Source: Streptomyces sp. P9-A2 (lineage in GTDB: Bacteria; Actinomycetota; Actinomycetes; Streptomycetales; Streptomycetaceae). Taken from it: a stretch of DNA of 64,000 nt. The notes beneath the pieces are model-generated. The model was not told the origin of the DNA, made no database searches, and saw nothing but the letters and a program-made list of their open reading frames with translations. A program made the position numbers and the translations under genes. Below are positions 45,660 through 57,900 of this stretch, one piece after another (the first letter of the stretch is position 1; the number at the start of each line of letters is the position of its first letter). The stretch spans positions 3,286,001 through 3,350,000 of the forward strand of contig NZ_JAZIFX010000001.1 in the NCBI RefSeq assembly GCF_036634175.1, in the 5' to 3' direction.

Positions 45660-47417
45660 ATGCAGACCCCCACACATCTGCCTGCACCGTTCACCCCACA
45701 CCTCACTTCCCCCACCGGTCCCATTGGCCCCACCGATCCCACCGGCCCGCTCCACCTCGCCGCCGAGCTGCGGCTCCCCACCAACTGGCTCGACTACCTG
45801 ATCCTCGGGATCTACTTCGTCGTCGTCCTCGGCATCGGCTTCGCGGCCCGCCGGTCGGTGAAGACCAGCCTCGACTTCTTCCTGTCCGGCCGCTCCCTGC
45901 CCGCCTGGGTCACCGGTCTGGCCTTCGTCGCCGCCAACCTGGGCGCCACCGAGATCCTGGGCATGGCCGCCAACAGCGCGCAGTACGGCGTCTACACCAC
46001 GCACTGGTACTGGCTCGGCGCCATCCCGGCGATGGTCTTCCTCGGCCTGGTGATGATGCCGTTCTACTACGGCTCCAAGGTCCGCTCGGTCCCCGAGTTC
46101 CTGCTGCTGCGCTTCGACAAGGCGGCCCACCTGCTCAGCTCGGTCCTGTTCGCCTGCGCGGCCATCCTCATCGCCGGCGTCAACCTCTACGCGCTGGCGA
46201 TCGTGGTCGAGGCGCTGCTGGGCTGGCCGCAGTGGGTGGCCATCGTGGTCGCCGGCTTCTTCGTCCTCGCCTACATCACCCTCGGCGGTCTCTCCTCGGC
46301 CATCTACAACGAGGTGCTGCAGTTCTTCGTCATCCTCGCCGCGCTCATCCCGATCACCGTGCTCGGGCTGAGGAGTGTCGGCGGCTGGGACGGGCTGTCG
46401 GACTCCCTGACCGAGTCCCGCGGCGCCGACTTCATGACGGCCTGGGGCGGCACCGGCATCGGCAGCGACAACCCGCTCGGCGCCAACTGGCTGACCATCG
46501 TCCTCGGCCTCGGCTTCGTCCTGTCCTTCGGCTACTGGACGACCAACTTCGCCGAGGTGCAGCGTGCCCTGTCCGCGAAGAACCTCTCCGCGGCCCAGCG
46601 CACCCCGCTCATCGCCGCGTACCCGAAGATCTTCATCGTCTTCCTGGTGATGATCCCGGGCCTGGTCGCGGCCGTCCTGGTGCCCAAGATCGGCACCGCG
46701 GACTCGGATCTCCAGTACAACGACGCCATCCCCTACCTCATGTCCCAGCTGCTGCCCAACGGTGTCCTGGGCATCGCGGTGACCGGTCTGCTGGCCGCGT
46801 TCATGGCGGGCATGGCTGCCAACATCTCGTCCTTCAACACGGTGTTCACCACCGACATCTGGGCGCGGTACGTGGTGAAGGACCGCGAGGACGGGTACTA
46901 CGTCGGCTTCGGCCGGCTGATCACCGTGGTCGGGGTCATGGCGTCGATCGGCACGGCCTTCCTGGCCTCGTCGTTCTCGAACATCATGAGCTACCTCCAG
47001 ACGCTGTTCTCCTTCTTCAACGTGCCGATGTTCGTGGTCTTCATCATCGGCATGTTCTGGAAGCGGGCGTCGATGAAGTCCGGCTTCTGGGGGCTGATCG
47101 CCGGCACCACCGCCGCGATGGTCAACTACTTCGTCCTCTACAAGCAGGGCATCGTCGGCATCCCCACCGACCAGGGCGCCAACTTCGTCTCCGCGATCGC
47201 GGGCTTCGTCGCCGGCGCGGTGGTCATGGTCGTGGTGACGCTGTTCACCGCGCCCAAGCCGGCCGAGGACCTCCAGGGCCTGGTCTACGGCACCACCTCG
47301 CCCGGCATGGCCGAGCCGCCCGCCGCGGGCGACGACGCCTGGTACCGCAAGCCCGCGCTGCTCGGCTGGGGTGCGGTGATCCTGGCGGCCGCCTGCTACA
47401 TCCCGTTCTCGTTCTGA
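45660..47417 (+). CDS. Sodium:solute symporter (SSS family), probable galactose importer
   Basis: 585 residues from ATG 45660. After about 40 low-complexity residues come 13-14 transmembrane helices. SSS signatures: SLDFFLSGRSLPAWVTGLAFVAANLGATE and GFFVLAYITLGGLSSAIYNEVLQFFV. The family includes SGLT-type sugar carriers. Divergence from galT, across the presumed galactose promoter, makes galactose import likely, though the sequence alone cannot prove substrate. Confidence 0.92.
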   Translation: MQTPTHLPAPFTPHLTSPTGPIGPTDPTGPLHLAAELRLPTNWLDYLILGIYFVVVLGIGFAARRSVKTSLDFFLSGRSLPAWVTGLAFVAANLGATEILGMAANSAQYGVYTTHWYWLGAIPAMVFLGLVMMPFYYGSKVRSVPEFLLLRFDKAAHLLSSVLFACAAILIAGVNLYALAIVVEALLGWPQWVAIVVAGFFVLAYITLGGLSSAIYNEVLQFFVILAALIPITVLGLRSVGGWDGLSDSLTESRGADFMTAWGGTGIGSDNPLGANWLTIVLGLGFVLSFGYWTTNFAEVQRALSAKNLSAAQRTPLIAAYPKIFIVFLVMIPGLVAAVLVPKIGTADSDLQYNDAIPYLMSQLLPNGVLGIAVTGLLAAFMAGMAANISSFNTVFTTDIWARYVVKDREDGYYVGFGRLITVVGVMASIGTAFLASSFSNIMSYLQTLFSFFNVPMFVVFIIGMFWKRASMKSGFWGLIAGTTAAMVNYFVLYKQGIVGIPTDQGANFVSAIAGFVAGAVVMVVVTLFTAPKPAEDLQGLVYGTTSPGMAEPPAAGDDAWYRKPALLGWGAVILAAACYIPFSF

Positions 47418-47438
47418 CCGCGGGAGGATTGAGAGACC

Positions 47439-47852
47439 ATGTCCGACCACCACTCCGCATCCCCGTCCGGCTCCGGCTCCGACCCCCACTCAGGTTCCTC
47501 GTCCGGAGGCGACCCCGCGCGCCGCTCGGCCCACTACTCGGACAAAGAGCTCCAGGAGGAGGTCTCCGAACTGGAGACCAAGTCCGCGACCGCCGCCCGC
47601 CTCTTCGACATCCGCCGCCTCATCGGAGGGCTGTTCGTGGTGTACGGCGTCATCATCACGATCGCGGGCATCACCGCGTCCGACGCGGACATCGACAGGG
47701 CCGAGGGCCTCAACATCAACCTGTGGACCGGCCTGAGCATGCTGGCCCTGGGCCTGTTCTTCCTCGTCTGGCTGAAGCTGCGGCCCATCGCTCCCCCACT
47801 CCTGCCCCCGGACGCCACGGACGCGGTACAGGAGCGACAGCAAGGCGACTGA
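47439..47852 (+). CDS. Small membrane protein co-transcribed with the symporter
   Basis: 137 residues from ATG 47439, 21 bases after the symporter stop, with GGGAGG upstream. Ser/Gly-rich N-terminus, a short acidic coiled coil (YSDKELQEEVSELETKSATAARLFD), then two transmembrane helices (about 60-80 and 95-112). It probably assists or senses the symporter; no family named. Confidence 0.8.
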   Translation: MSDHHSASPSGSGSDPHSGSSSGGDPARRSAHYSDKELQEEVSELETKSATAARLFDIRRLIGGLFVVYGVIITIAGITASDADIDRAEGLNINLWTGLSMLALGLFFLVWLKLRPIAPPLLPPDATDAVQERQQGD

Positions 47853-48006
47853 GCACACGGCGGGGCGGCTGATCACCCGTGCGCGGCGGGACGTCCGGGG
47901 ACGCGCGGCGCGGCGGGGCGGGGAGGTCCGCGGTACCGGCGGCACAGGCACAGGCACCGGCACCGGCACCACGGGCGTCCCGCCCCGTGAGGGCCCTCAC
48001 CCGCCC

Positions 48007-48699
48007 TCACTCCTCGGGCGACACCGTCCCTCCCACCGGGCCCGCCCGGTCCAGCAGCCCCGTCCGGGCAGCCAGCGCCGCGGCCTCCAGCCGGGAGCCC
48101 ACGCCGAGTTTCATCAGGACGCGCTGTACATGCGTCCGCGCCGTGGACGGTGCTATGCCCATGCCCGCCGCGATCAGCCGGGTGTCCTCTCCCTCGGCGA
48201 CCCTGACCAGGACCTCCACCTCCCGCGGGGTCAGCATCCGCAGCAGCCGCTGGCCCTCGTCGTCCGGCTGGACCGCCGGGTTCAGCAGTTCCCCGAACGC
48301 GCCCTGCAGCAGTTGCGGCGCCACCGCCGCCTCCCCCGCCCGCGCCTTCATGATCGCCCGTTCGACGCCCTCGATGCGTTCGTCGTGCCGCACATAGCCG
48401 GACGCGCCCGCCGCGAACGCCGCCGCGATCCCCCGGGGACTGGGCACCGGGCCCAGCACCAGCACCGCCACCTGCGGCCGTTCCCGCTTGATCTTCACCA
48501 CCGGGTCGAAGATCCCGGGCTCCGCCGGTGCCGCCGTCCCCAGCAGGCACACCTCCGGCGCTCTGCTGATCACCAGGTCCGCCGCCCCCGCCACCGGTGC
48601 CGCCGCGGCCAGCACCCGGTGCCCCCGCAGCTTCAACGCCGAGGCCAACGCCTCCGCGAGCAGCCGGTGGTCGTCGACCACCATCAACCGCACGCCCAT
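48007..48699 (-). CDS. LuxR-type response regulator with atypical receiver
   Basis: 230 residues from ATG 48699 (GGGGGG upstream). The N-terminal receiver keeps VVDDHRLLAEAL, but the expected phospho-acceptor Asp strand reads EVCLLGTAAPAEPG, with Gly in its place; phosphorylation is therefore unlikely. The C-terminal HTH is MLTPREVEVLVRVAEGEDTRLIAAGMGIAPSTARTHVQRVLMKLGV. It may respond to ligand or protein contact. No kinase is adjacent. Confidence 0.9.
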   Translation of the reverse strand: MGVRLMVVDDHRLLAEALASALKLRGHRVLAAAAPVAGAADLVISRAPEVCLLGTAAPAEPGIFDPVVKIKRERPQVAVLVLGPVPSPRGIAAAFAAGASGYVRHDERIEGVERAIMKARAGEAAVAPQLLQGAFGELLNPAVQPDDEGQRLLRMLTPREVEVLVRVAEGEDTRLIAAGMGIAPSTARTHVQRVLMKLGVGSRLEAAALAARTGLLDRAGPVGGTVSPEE

Positions 48700-48870
48700 C
48701 GATCATCCCCCCCAAAAAAAACCGCGAGCGCACCCCCGTGCGCCGCCTCCCCGTCCGGTCCCGGAAGCTACACGCTTGTTCGACGTCGCGCTCCCCCTAC
48801 CGGCGAGAATCGCCCCGGAACGCCGAAATTCTCGTATTCGTCAACCATGGACATCCGATGAGCGGTACGC

Positions 48871-48906
48871 GTACGGCCCCGCCCCTGAACAGGGGCGGGG
48901 CCGTAC
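48871..48906 (-). terminator. Terminator downstream of the first PQQ-like propeller gene
   Basis: Perfect 16-bp stem GTACGGCCCCGCCCCT / AGGGGCGGGGCCGTAC with a GAAC loop, 85 bases past the leftward gene end at 48991. The rest of 48700-48990 is without a gene and must hold the response regulator promoter. Confidence 0.8.
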
Positions 48907-48990
48907 GAACGGGCCTCACGAGCGGACCGGGGAACGCACCGGAAGCGGACCGGAGCGAACCGAAGCGGTCCCGAGCAGGCCGAAGAGCGA

Positions 48991-51120
48991 TCAGCCGGTG
49001 CCGAACGCGATCGCCAGGTACTCCTTGTCGCCCGAGGACAACTCGCTGGCGTACACGTCCGACATGTACAGCCGGCCCTGCGCGTACAGGATCTCGGCGT
49101 GCTGGGGCAACATCCGCGCCTCCACGTCCCGCACGGACTTCGTCGCCGGGTTCTCCATCAGCTTGGTCTCCTTGAAGGAACCGCCGTCGATGCTCACGAC
49201 CTGCCCGCCCTTGTCGTAGGGCGGACGCTTGTACGCGATGACGTTGTCGCCGTCCATCCGCAGCGGGACGATCGTGTAGTCCTCGCCCGCGTCGGCGCGC
49301 TGGCCGGTCTGCTTGCCGGTGGACAGGTCGAAGGCGACGATCTCGTTGGTCCGGCTGTACCCGTCGCCGGAGCCCTCGTGCTCCTCGGTCGCGATGTACA
49401 GCCGGTCCTTGCCGACGGCCAGTCCACTGCAGTGCTCGATCTTGGTGATGCCGTCGCAGCGGGCGGCGAAATCCTCGCCGGGCGCGGAGATGCGGGACCG
49501 CAGTTCGCCGCTCTTGTTGTCGATGGAGAAGAAGTCCGAGATGCCGCTGCCGTCACCGGCGGAGTCGCCGACGTCGGCGGCCACGACCAGCGGGTCGGTG
49601 GACACCACGGCCGCGTAGTCGATGCCCTCGGACATCTTGTACTCCGAGATCACCTTCCCGTCCTTCGGGTCGATGGTCTGGATGTGCAGCTGCCGCTGGT
49701 CGTACGAACCGCACTTGCGCACCGCGACCATCTTCGGGCCGCCGCCGTAGCCGGAGTCGTAGCAGGTGTCGGACGTCTTGGGCGCCCACAGGGCCTTGCC
49801 GGAGGTGATGTCCCAGGCGGCGCCACCGCTGGTGCTGGCCGCCGCGACGGTGTTCCCGCTGACGGTGATGTTGTTGAAGCTGATCTCCTGGGTGCCGGTC
49901 TTGGCCGTTTCGGACCACAGCTTCTCGCCGGTGGCGAGGTCGAAGGCCGCGACCCGCGTGCAGCTCTGCGGTTCGGTCTTGGTCGGCATCTTCGGCTTGT
50001 AGATGATCGCCGTCCTGCCGTCCTCGGTGGCGTGGTCGCTGGCCTCGCACACCGGTCCGGGCAGGTCGAGCGTCCACAGCTCGCTGCCCTTGGCGGCGTC
50101 GTAGCCGACGACCTCGGCGATGCCGCTCTTGGCGTACACCTTGTCGGTCGTCCAGGAGCCGGAGGTGACGATGGTCGTGGCGTCCTTCGGGACCTTCGGC
50201 GCCGGTACCTGGAAGAGGACCTTGGCGGAGGGGTCGGCCGGGGCCTTCTCGTCGCCGCCGGTGGTCTCGTCGCCGCCGGAGCCGCCGCCCTCGGCACCCT
50301 TCGTGCCGCCGCTGTCGCCGGAGTTCGCGGTGTTCTTCTTGTCGTCGTCACCGCTGGACGAGGAGTACCAGACACCGGTGCCGACGATCAGGCCGATGGC
50401 CACGACCGCGGCGACGATGATCGCCAGCGTCGCGTTGACCTTCCGCCCGCCGCCGGGCTGACCCGGCTGCGGCTGCATCGGCATGGTCGGGTGCGGATAG
50501 CCATAGGGCTGGCCGTACGGTTGCTGGCCGTAGGACGGCTGTCCGTACGGCTGCTGCGGCTGGCCGTACGCACCGGTCTGGCCCGGCTGCGGCTGCATCG
50601 GCATGGTCGGGTGCGGATAGCCATAGGGCTGGCCGTACGGTTGCTGGCCGTAGGACGGCTGTCCGTACGGCTGCTGCGGCTGGCCGTACGCACCGGTCTG
50701 GCCCGGCTGCGGCTGGCCCGGGTATCCGTAACCGGCCGGAGGCTGCTGCGGATATCCGTACCCGGGCGGCGTCTGTGGACCGCCCGGCGCGGGAACGGCC
50801 GGCGGCGGGGTCTGCGGGGCCGGCTGGGGCGCCTGCTGCGGCGGCTGGGGGGCCTGCGGGTAGCCGTAGCCCGGCTCCGGGGTCTTGCTGAGATCGGGGC
50901 CGCCCGGTGCGGACGGGGGCTGCTGCGCCGGCGGCTGCTCGGGCCGGGACGGCTCGGACGGCGGACCGAAGCCAGGCTGGGCCTGCGGGGCCGCGGGGGC
51001 CTGATGCGGCTGCTCAGGCTGGGACGACTGCTCAGGCTGGGACGACTGCTCGGGCCGGGACGGCTGCTCGGGCGGCGGACCGAAGCCAGGCTGGTCGGGC
51101 GGCTGGGGCGGCTGCGTCAT
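48991..51120 (-). CDS. Membrane-anchored PQQ-like beta-propeller protein with Gly/Tyr/Pro/Gln cytoplasmic domain
   Basis: 709 residues from ATG 51120. Residues 1-225 are low complexity (PEQSSQPEQ and YGYPQ/GQPYGQ repeats), then one transmembrane helix ([24 protein letters not shown], about 232-255), an Asp/Gly/Lys linker, and from about 300 a propeller with PQQ-type blades ([46 protein letters not shown]). The topology is type II membrane with an extracellular propeller. In actinomycetes such proteins often follow Ser/Thr kinase or ESX genes. Function unknown. It contains an exact 120-bp tandem duplication. Confidence 0.85.
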   Translation of the reverse strand: MTQPPQPPDQPGFGPPPEQPSRPEQSSQPEQSSQPEQPHQAPAAPQAQPGFGPPSEPSRPEQPPAQQPPSAPGGPDLSKTPEPGYGYPQAPQPPQQAPQPAPQTPPPAVPAPGGPQTPPGYGYPQQPPAGYGYPGQPQPGQTGAYGQPQQPYGQPSYGQQPYGQPYGYPHPTMPMQPQPGQTGAYGQPQQPYGQPSYGQQPYGQPYGYPHPTMPMQPQPGQPGGGRKVNATLAIIVAAVVAIGLIVGTGVWYSSSSGDDDKKNTANSGDSGGTKGAEGGGSGGDETTGGDEKAPADPSAKVLFQVPAPKVPKDATTIVTSGSWTTDKVYAKSGIAEVVGYDAAKGSELWTLDLPGPVCEASDHATEDGRTAIIYKPKMPTKTEPQSCTRVAAFDLATGEKLWSETAKTGTQEISFNNITVSGNTVAAASTSGGAAWDITSGKALWAPKTSDTCYDSGYGGGPKMVAVRKCGSYDQRQLHIQTIDPKDGKVISEYKMSEGIDYAAVVSTDPLVVAADVGDSAGDGSGISDFFSIDNKSGELRSRISAPGEDFAARCDGITKIEHCSGLAVGKDRLYIATEEHEGSGDGYSRTNEIVAFDLSTGKQTGQRADAGEDYTIVPLRMDGDNVIAYKRPPYDKGGQVVSIDGGSFKETKLMENPATKSVRDVEARMLPQHAEILYAQGRLYMSDVYASELSSGDKEYLAIAFGTG
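50462..50700. repeat. Perfect 120-bp tandem duplication
   Basis: Bases 50462-50580 are identical to 50582-50700 (period 120). In frame it duplicates 40 residues of the Tyr/Pro/Gln-rich cytoplasmic domain. Zero mismatches over 119 bases implies a very recent event or ongoing homogenisation. Confidence 0.97.
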
Positions 51121-51231
51121 GACGTGAGTACCTCGAAGAACTCGAAGACGGGGACGGGCGGCGGGGAAGGGACCGGAGGGGCGGGGACGCCGGCCGACGG
51201 GGGTCGGCGTCCCTCGCCACTGCTGCGCGCC

Positions 51232-53130
51232 TCACTTGCCGTAGGCGAGCATCAGCTTTTCCTTCGCGTCGTCATTGCCGGTCAGCCGGGTGGTCGAGAG
51301 GTAGAAGCGGTCGTCGACCCAGTCGATGGACTTGCTGAAGAAACCCCTCTCGATGGCCGCGGTGCCCTGCGGGTTCTGCAGCAGTGTGACCGGCTTGTGG
51401 CTGCTGCCCGTGGTCGCGATGGACACGATCCGCCCGCCCCCGTCGTACGACGGCTCCACGTAGGCGATGAGCTTGCCGCCCTCGACCTTCATGGGCACCA
51501 TCGAGTTCGCCACGGGGGACTTCACCCGCCACTTCTCCTTGCCGGTGGCGAGACTGACCGCGACGATCTCGTTGGCCCCGGTGGTCGCTTTGGTGGGCAG
51601 GTAGAGGGTGTCCCCGTCGACGGCGACGCCCTCGCAGCCCTGGAGGTCACGGGCGAGGATGGCCCAGCCGCACTGGGCGGAGAAGTCCTCGTCGACGGAG
51701 ACCTGGGAGCGGATCGAGCCACTGGAGCCCAGCGTGGAGATGTTCCACGCCTTCTTGTCCTTGTTGGTGCTGTAGATGACCACCGGGTCGACGGAGTAGG
51801 CGCGCTCGACGCGCCAGCCCTTGTCGAACTTCTGGGTCCACTTGACCTTGCCGGTCTTCGGGTCGAGCTCCTGGACCTCGTCGTGCTCGTTGTTGCCGCC
51901 CGCACCGCAAGACGCGACCTGGATCAGCCGCTCACCGCCCGCGAACCCGGCGGGGAAACAGGCTTCGCCGTACTTCCTCTTGTCGTACATCTTGTCGCCG
52001 GACGTCATGTCGAACGCGGTGCCGGACTGTGAGCGGCCGACCATCAGCGTGTTGCCGCTGAGGGTCATCTCGATGGAGATCACGGAGTCGAACAGCGCGC
52101 CGTCGTCGACCTTCTTCGTCCAGCCCTTCTCGCCGGTGCCGAGGTCGACGAGCTGGAGCTGGTTGCACTTGGCGCGGTCGCTGCTGCCGCTCATGTACGC
52201 GATGACGACCTTGTCGTCGGACGTCTTCTCCGAGGTGACCGCGCAGATCTTCTGCGGGAAGACCAAGGGCTCCCAGGTCGGCTTGCCGTCGGCGACGTTG
52301 TAGGCGGAGAGCTCCTTGTAGGCCGCCTTCACCGCCGTCTTGCCGGTGATCCACATGCCGGGGGCGTCGGCTCCGGAACCGGGCGCGTCGGGCGCCTCCT
52401 TGTACCAGAGCACCTTGGACTCGCCGGACTTGCGGCCCTCGTTGAGGTCCTCGGGGCCGGAGTCGCCGTCGCCGCTGCCGTCACCCGGGTTGACCGGGGC
52501 ACCGGAGGGCTGGGGCTCGGGGTCGTCTCCGGTCTGCTGGGCGACGGGCTTCTTGTCCTTCTCCTCGTCGCCGCCGGAGACCGCCCACACGGTGGTGCCG
52601 AGGGCTATCAGCACCGCCGTCGCGGCACCGATGATCACGGCGGACTTGCCCTTGAAGGGGCTGCGGGAGCCGGGTCCCGGCGGCGGGGTGCCGGGCGCGC
52701 CCGGGAACTGCGGCTGCGGGTAGCCGTACCCCGGCTGCTGCCCGTACGGGCCCGGCTGCTGCCCGTACGGGCCGGGCTGCTGCGGCCGACCGCCGTAGGG
52801 GCCGGAGGCGTACGGCCCGGAGGCGTACGGTCCCGGCGGCTGTCCGTACGGTCCCGGCTGCGACTGCGGCTGCGGCTGTCCGTACGGCCCCGGCTGCGAC
52901 TGCGGCTGCGGCTGCGGCTGCGGCTGTCCGTACGGCCCCGGCTGCGACGGAGGCGGGGTCTGCTGCGGAGGCGGGGTCTGCTGCGGGTAGCCGTACCCCG
53001 GCTGCGGAGGTCCGGACGGCGGGCCCTGCGGGTGCGGCGGGGGCGGAGCCCCGAAACCACCGCCCGGGGCGGGTGGATCCTGTGGTGCTCCGAAGCCATC
53101 CTGCGGCGGCTGACTGGGCGGCTGAGCCAT
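51232..53130 (-). CDS. Membrane-anchored PQQ-like beta-propeller protein, paralogue of the preceding gene
   Basis: 632 residues from ATG 53130 (GGGGGGAA nine bases upstream). It has the same plan: Pro/Gln/Gly/Tyr low-complexity N-terminus (about 1-150, PYGQPQPQ and QQPGPYG repeats), one transmembrane helix (SAVIIGAATAVLIALGTTVWAVSG), a charged linker, then a propeller with blade motifs such as VSLATGKEKWRV and ELDPKTGKVKWTQ. The two genes are 111 bp apart and co-directional, a tandem duplication with clear divergence. Confidence 0.85.
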   Translation of the reverse strand: MAQPPSQPPQDGFGAPQDPPAPGGGFGAPPPPHPQGPPSGPPQPGYGYPQQTPPPQQTPPPSQPGPYGQPQPQPQPQSQPGPYGQPQPQSQPGPYGQPPGPYASGPYASGPYGGRPQQPGPYGQQPGPYGQQPGYGYPQPQFPGAPGTPPPGPGSRSPFKGKSAVIIGAATAVLIALGTTVWAVSGGDEEKDKKPVAQQTGDDPEPQPSGAPVNPGDGSGDGDSGPEDLNEGRKSGESKVLWYKEAPDAPGSGADAPGMWITGKTAVKAAYKELSAYNVADGKPTWEPLVFPQKICAVTSEKTSDDKVVIAYMSGSSDRAKCNQLQLVDLGTGEKGWTKKVDDGALFDSVISIEMTLSGNTLMVGRSQSGTAFDMTSGDKMYDKRKYGEACFPAGFAGGERLIQVASCGAGGNNEHDEVQELDPKTGKVKWTQKFDKGWRVERAYSVDPVVIYSTNKDKKAWNISTLGSSGSIRSQVSVDEDFSAQCGWAILARDLQGCEGVAVDGDTLYLPTKATTGANEIVAVSLATGKEKWRVKSPVANSMVPMKVEGGKLIAYVEPSYDGGGRIVSIATTGSSHKPVTLLQNPQGTAAIERGFFSKSIDWVDDRFYLSTTRLTGNDDAKEKLMLAYGK

Positions 53131-53337
53131 CAGCGCGTTCCCCCCTTGCTCACTGATTTTTAGCCACACCCTGAGGTACGTGGTGCTCCCAGAGTCGTCT
53201 TGAGGCGGTTCTTAAAGTGCCCAGACGGGGTCTTTCTATCACCCGGTGCCGTCAGAGCACCGGGCCCTGTCCACCGCTGTTCCCAAGGGAGAACCCGCCT
53301 GTGATGCCCTCGTTACGCGCCTCCACGCCCCCTTCAC

Positions 53338-53393
53338 ACCCCGCACGCCCCGCGCACGAACCCGTACGGGGGCGTGCGCGGGGCGTGCGGGGT
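53338..53393 (-). terminator. Very strong hairpin downstream of the ABC-F gene
   Basis: A 21-bp perfect inverted repeat (ACCCCGCACGCCCCGCGCACG with its complement at 53373-53393) around a 14-nt loop. It is placed to stop transcription of the leftward ABC-F gene before it reaches the propeller genes. The rest of 53131-53464 contains no gene; an A/T-richer patch near 53155-53175 may be the propeller promoter. Confidence 0.85.
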
Positions 53394-53464
53394 ACCTGTG
53401 CGGGGATGCGCACAGCGGTGCGCGTGGGGACGCGGGAGGGGGCAGGGGTACGGCGCGGCCGGGG

Positions 53465-55285
<1,821 letters not shown>

Positions 55286-55441
55286 TTCTCTCCTGACTGG
55301 GGGGTGGATCAGCTTTCAAGCGTAGGGCGTCCCCGAGGGCGGTCGGGGCGCGAGGGGGCAGTCACTCTTTGTGATGACGTGATCGGAAACGGGCGGCTAC
55401 CGTAGGGGGCAGGCAGCAGAATCCCGTCCATGGGAGGAACC

Positions 55442-56035
55442 ATGACCGCCGAGTCCGTGAAGCAGCACTGCCACTGGCGCGTGCCGCCCAGGGACGGCTA
55501 CACCGTGGACGACCTGTTCACACTGCCCGATCTCCCGCCGCACACCGAGCTGATCGACGGGAGCCTCGTACTCGTGAGTCCGCAGCGCAATTTCCACGCA
55601 GACGTGATCGACCTGCTGGTCAGCGGCCTCCGGCGAAGCGTGCCGAAGAAGTTCAGGGTGAAGCGGGAGATGACCATCATCCTCGACCGGCGCAACGGCC
55701 CGGAGCCCGATGTGAGCGTCGTCCTGACCGATGCGGTCAGCGGACCGGACCAGACGAGCTATCGGGCTCAGGACGTACTGCTGGCTGTCGAAGTCGTGTC
55801 CCCGGACTCGGAGTCACGCGACCGCACGACCAAACCCCAGAAGTACGCGGCTGCCGGCATCCCCAGCTTCTGGCGCGTTGAGCGCGATGGAAGCGGCCGC
55901 AGTCCGCTGGTCCACGTCTACGAACTGGACCAGCTCACTCACGCGTATGTGCACATGGGCATGCACCGCGACCGGATCAAGGTCGACAAGCCCTACGCCA
56001 TCGACATCGACCTCACCGCCGTCGACGAGCTCTGA
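55442..56035 (+). CDS. Uma2 family (DUF820) protein, second copy
   Basis: 197 residues from ATG 55442 (GGAGG upstream). It is collinear with the copy at 40982 (YTVDDLFTLPDLPPHTELIDGS, LDRRNGPEPDVSVV, DVLLAVEVVSPDSESRDRTTKPQKYAAAGIPSFWRVE). About 60 bases of upstream sequence are also similar to the first copy. Convergent with ispE. Confidence 0.92.
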   Translation: MTAESVKQHCHWRVPPRDGYTVDDLFTLPDLPPHTELIDGSLVLVSPQRNFHADVIDLLVSGLRRSVPKKFRVKREMTIILDRRNGPEPDVSVVLTDAVSGPDQTSYRAQDVLLAVEVVSPDSESRDRTTKPQKYAAAGIPSFWRVERDGSGRSPLVHVYELDQLTHAYVHMGMHRDRIKVDKPYAIDIDLTAVDEL

Positions 56036-56047
56036 GCCGGACCCCCT

Positions 56048-56944
56048 TCACCTCACCGTCGCCCCCGGCACCGGCCCCGCCGCCGTACGTACGGTGCGGC
56101 AGGTGCCGGATGCCCTCAGCGTGTCCGCGATCGCCTCCGCCGCCTCCGTGTCCCGGGCGAGGAAGGCCGTGGTCGGCCCGGACCCCGAGACCAGGGCGGC
56201 GAGGGCGCCGGCGCCGCGCCCGGCGGCCAGGGTGCCGGCGAGTTCCGGGAACAATGACAGCGCCGCCGGCTGGAGATCGTTGGAGACGGTCGCGGCGAGC
56301 GCGTCGGGGTCGCCCTTGGCGAGGGCGTCGAGCAGGTCCTGCGAGGCCACGGGCCCGGGGATGTCCCGGCCCTCCGCGAGCCGGTCGAACTCCCGGAAGA
56401 CCGCCGGGGTGGACAGCCCGCGCGCGGCCGTCGCGAACACCCAGTGGAAGGTGCCGCCGACCTCCAGCTCCGTCAGTCTCTCGCCCCGCCCGGTGCCCAG
56501 TGCCGCCCCGCCCACCAGCGCGAACGGCACGTCGCTGCCCAGTTCGGCGCAGATGTCGAGCAGTTCCTGCCGCGAGGCGCCGGTCCCCCACAGCGCGTCG
56601 CAGGCCAGCAGGGCGCCGGCGCCGTCGGCGCTGCCGCCCGCCATGCCGCCGGCGACGGGGATGTCCTTGGTGATGTGCAGGTGCACGTCGGCGTTCCGGC
56701 CGTACCGCCCGGCGAGCGCGAGGGCGGCGCGGGCGGCGAGGTTCGTACGGTCCAGGGGCACCTCGGCGGCGTCCGGACCCTCACAGGTGACGCGCAGCCC
56801 GTCCGGCGACGGCGCCGCGGTGATCTCGTCGTGAAGGCCGACCGCGAGGAAGACGTTGGCCAGGTCGTGGAAGCCGTCGGGGCGGGCCGCGCCGACGGCG
56901 AGCTGGACGTTGACCTTGGCGGGCACGCGGACGGTGACACTCAC
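56048..56944 (-). CDS. ispE: 4-diphosphocytidyl-2-C-methyl-D-erythritol kinase
   Basis: 298 residues from GTG 56944, overlapping the rsmA stop by four bases. It phosphorylates CDP-ME in the non-mevalonate isoprenoid route. GHMP motifs: [33 protein letters not shown] (ATP loop) and [13 protein letters not shown]. It is in the order tatD-rsmA-ispE common to actinomycetes. Confidence 0.97.
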   Translation of the reverse strand: MSVTVRVPAKVNVQLAVGAARPDGFHDLANVFLAVGLHDEITAAPSPDGLRVTCEGPDAAEVPLDRTNLAARAALALAGRYGRNADVHLHITKDIPVAGGMAGGSADGAGALLACDALWGTGASRQELLDICAELGSDVPFALVGGAALGTGRGERLTELEVGGTFHWVFATAARGLSTPAVFREFDRLAEGRDIPGPVASQDLLDALAKGDPDALAATVSNDLQPAALSLFPELAGTLAAGRGAGALAALVSGSGPTTAFLARDTEAAEAIADTLRASGTCRTVRTAAGPVPGATVR

Positions 56945-57864
56945 GCGACGGGCTCCTCGGGTTCCTCGGACTGCTTGTGCTGCTCGGACTGCTCGGACTG
57001 CTGGTGCTGCTGGTGCTCGGCGATGCGCGCGAACTCCTCGACGGTCAGGGACTCGCCGCGGGCCTGCGGCGACACCCCGGCGGCGACCAGTGCGGTCTCC
57101 GCCGCCGCGGCCGAGCCCGCCCATCCGGCGAGGGCGGCCCGCAGGGTCTTGCGGCGCTGGGCGAAGGCCGCGTCGACGACGGCGAAGACCTCGCGCCGGG
57201 TGGCGGTGGTCTTCAGCGGCTCGCTCCGGCGGACGAGGGAGACCAGCCCGCTGTCGACATTGGGGGCCGGCCAGAACACTCTCCGCCCGATGGCGCCGGC
57301 CCGCTTGACCTCGGCGTACCAGTTGGCCTTGACCGAGGGCACGCCGTACACCTTCGAGCCGGGCGGGGCGGCGAGCCGGTCGGCTACCTCGGCCTGGACC
57401 ATGACGAGGGTGCGCTCGATGCTCGGGAAGGTCTCGAGCATGTGCAGCAGCACCGGGACGGCCACGTTGTAGGGCAGGTTGGCGACCAGCGCGGTCGGGG
57501 CGGGGCCGGGCAGCTCGGTGACCCGCATCGCGTCGGAGTGGACCAGCGCGAACCGGCCGGCCCGCTCCGGCATCCGGGCCGCGACGGTCGCGGGCAGCGC
57601 GGCGGCGAGGACGTCGTCGATCTCGACGGCGGTGACCCGGTCGGCGGCCTCCAGCAGCGCCAGGGTGAGCGAGCCGAGCCCCGGCCCGACCTCGACGACC
57701 ACGTCGTCCGGGCGGACCTCGGCGGTGCGCACGATACGGCGGACCGTGTTCGCGTCGATCACGAAGTTCTGGCCGCGCTGCTTGGTGGGCCGTACGCCGA
57801 GCGCGGCCGCGAGTTCGCGGACGTCGGCGGGGCCCAGGAGGGCGTCGGGGGTGGGGCTCGTCAC
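56941..57864 (-). CDS. rsmA: 16S rRNA dimethyladenosine transferase (KsgA/RsmA)
   Basis: 307 residues from GTG 57864; upstream TACCCT ends seven bases before it, fitting a leaderless start, while an upstream ATG at 57897 is unlikely. It dimethylates A1518 and A1519 of 16S rRNA. Motifs: [29 protein letters not shown], the catalytic NLPYNVAVP, and [12 protein letters not shown]. The C-terminus has a short Gln/His/Glu-rich tail ([19 protein letters not shown]) beyond the usual end. Confidence 0.97.
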   Translation of the reverse strand: MTSPTPDALLGPADVRELAAALGVRPTKQRGQNFVIDANTVRRIVRTAEVRPDDVVVEVGPGLGSLTLALLEAADRVTAVEIDDVLAAALPATVAARMPERAGRFALVHSDAMRVTELPGPAPTALVANLPYNVAVPVLLHMLETFPSIERTLVMVQAEVADRLAAPPGSKVYGVPSVKANWYAEVKRAGAIGRRVFWPAPNVDSGLVSLVRRSEPLKTTATRREVFAVVDAAFAQRRKTLRAALAGWAGSAAAAETALVAAGVSPQARGESLTVEEFARIAEHQQHQQSEQSEQHKQSEEPEEPVA

Positions 57865-57900
57865 GGGGACAAGGGTACGGGGCGCGGGACCCCGCACAGG

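Noticed and set aside
45582..47489. 635-codon minus-strand frame opposite the symporter
   Set aside because: Charged, Asp/Gly/His-rich shadow; the plus strand encodes a clear SSS transporter.
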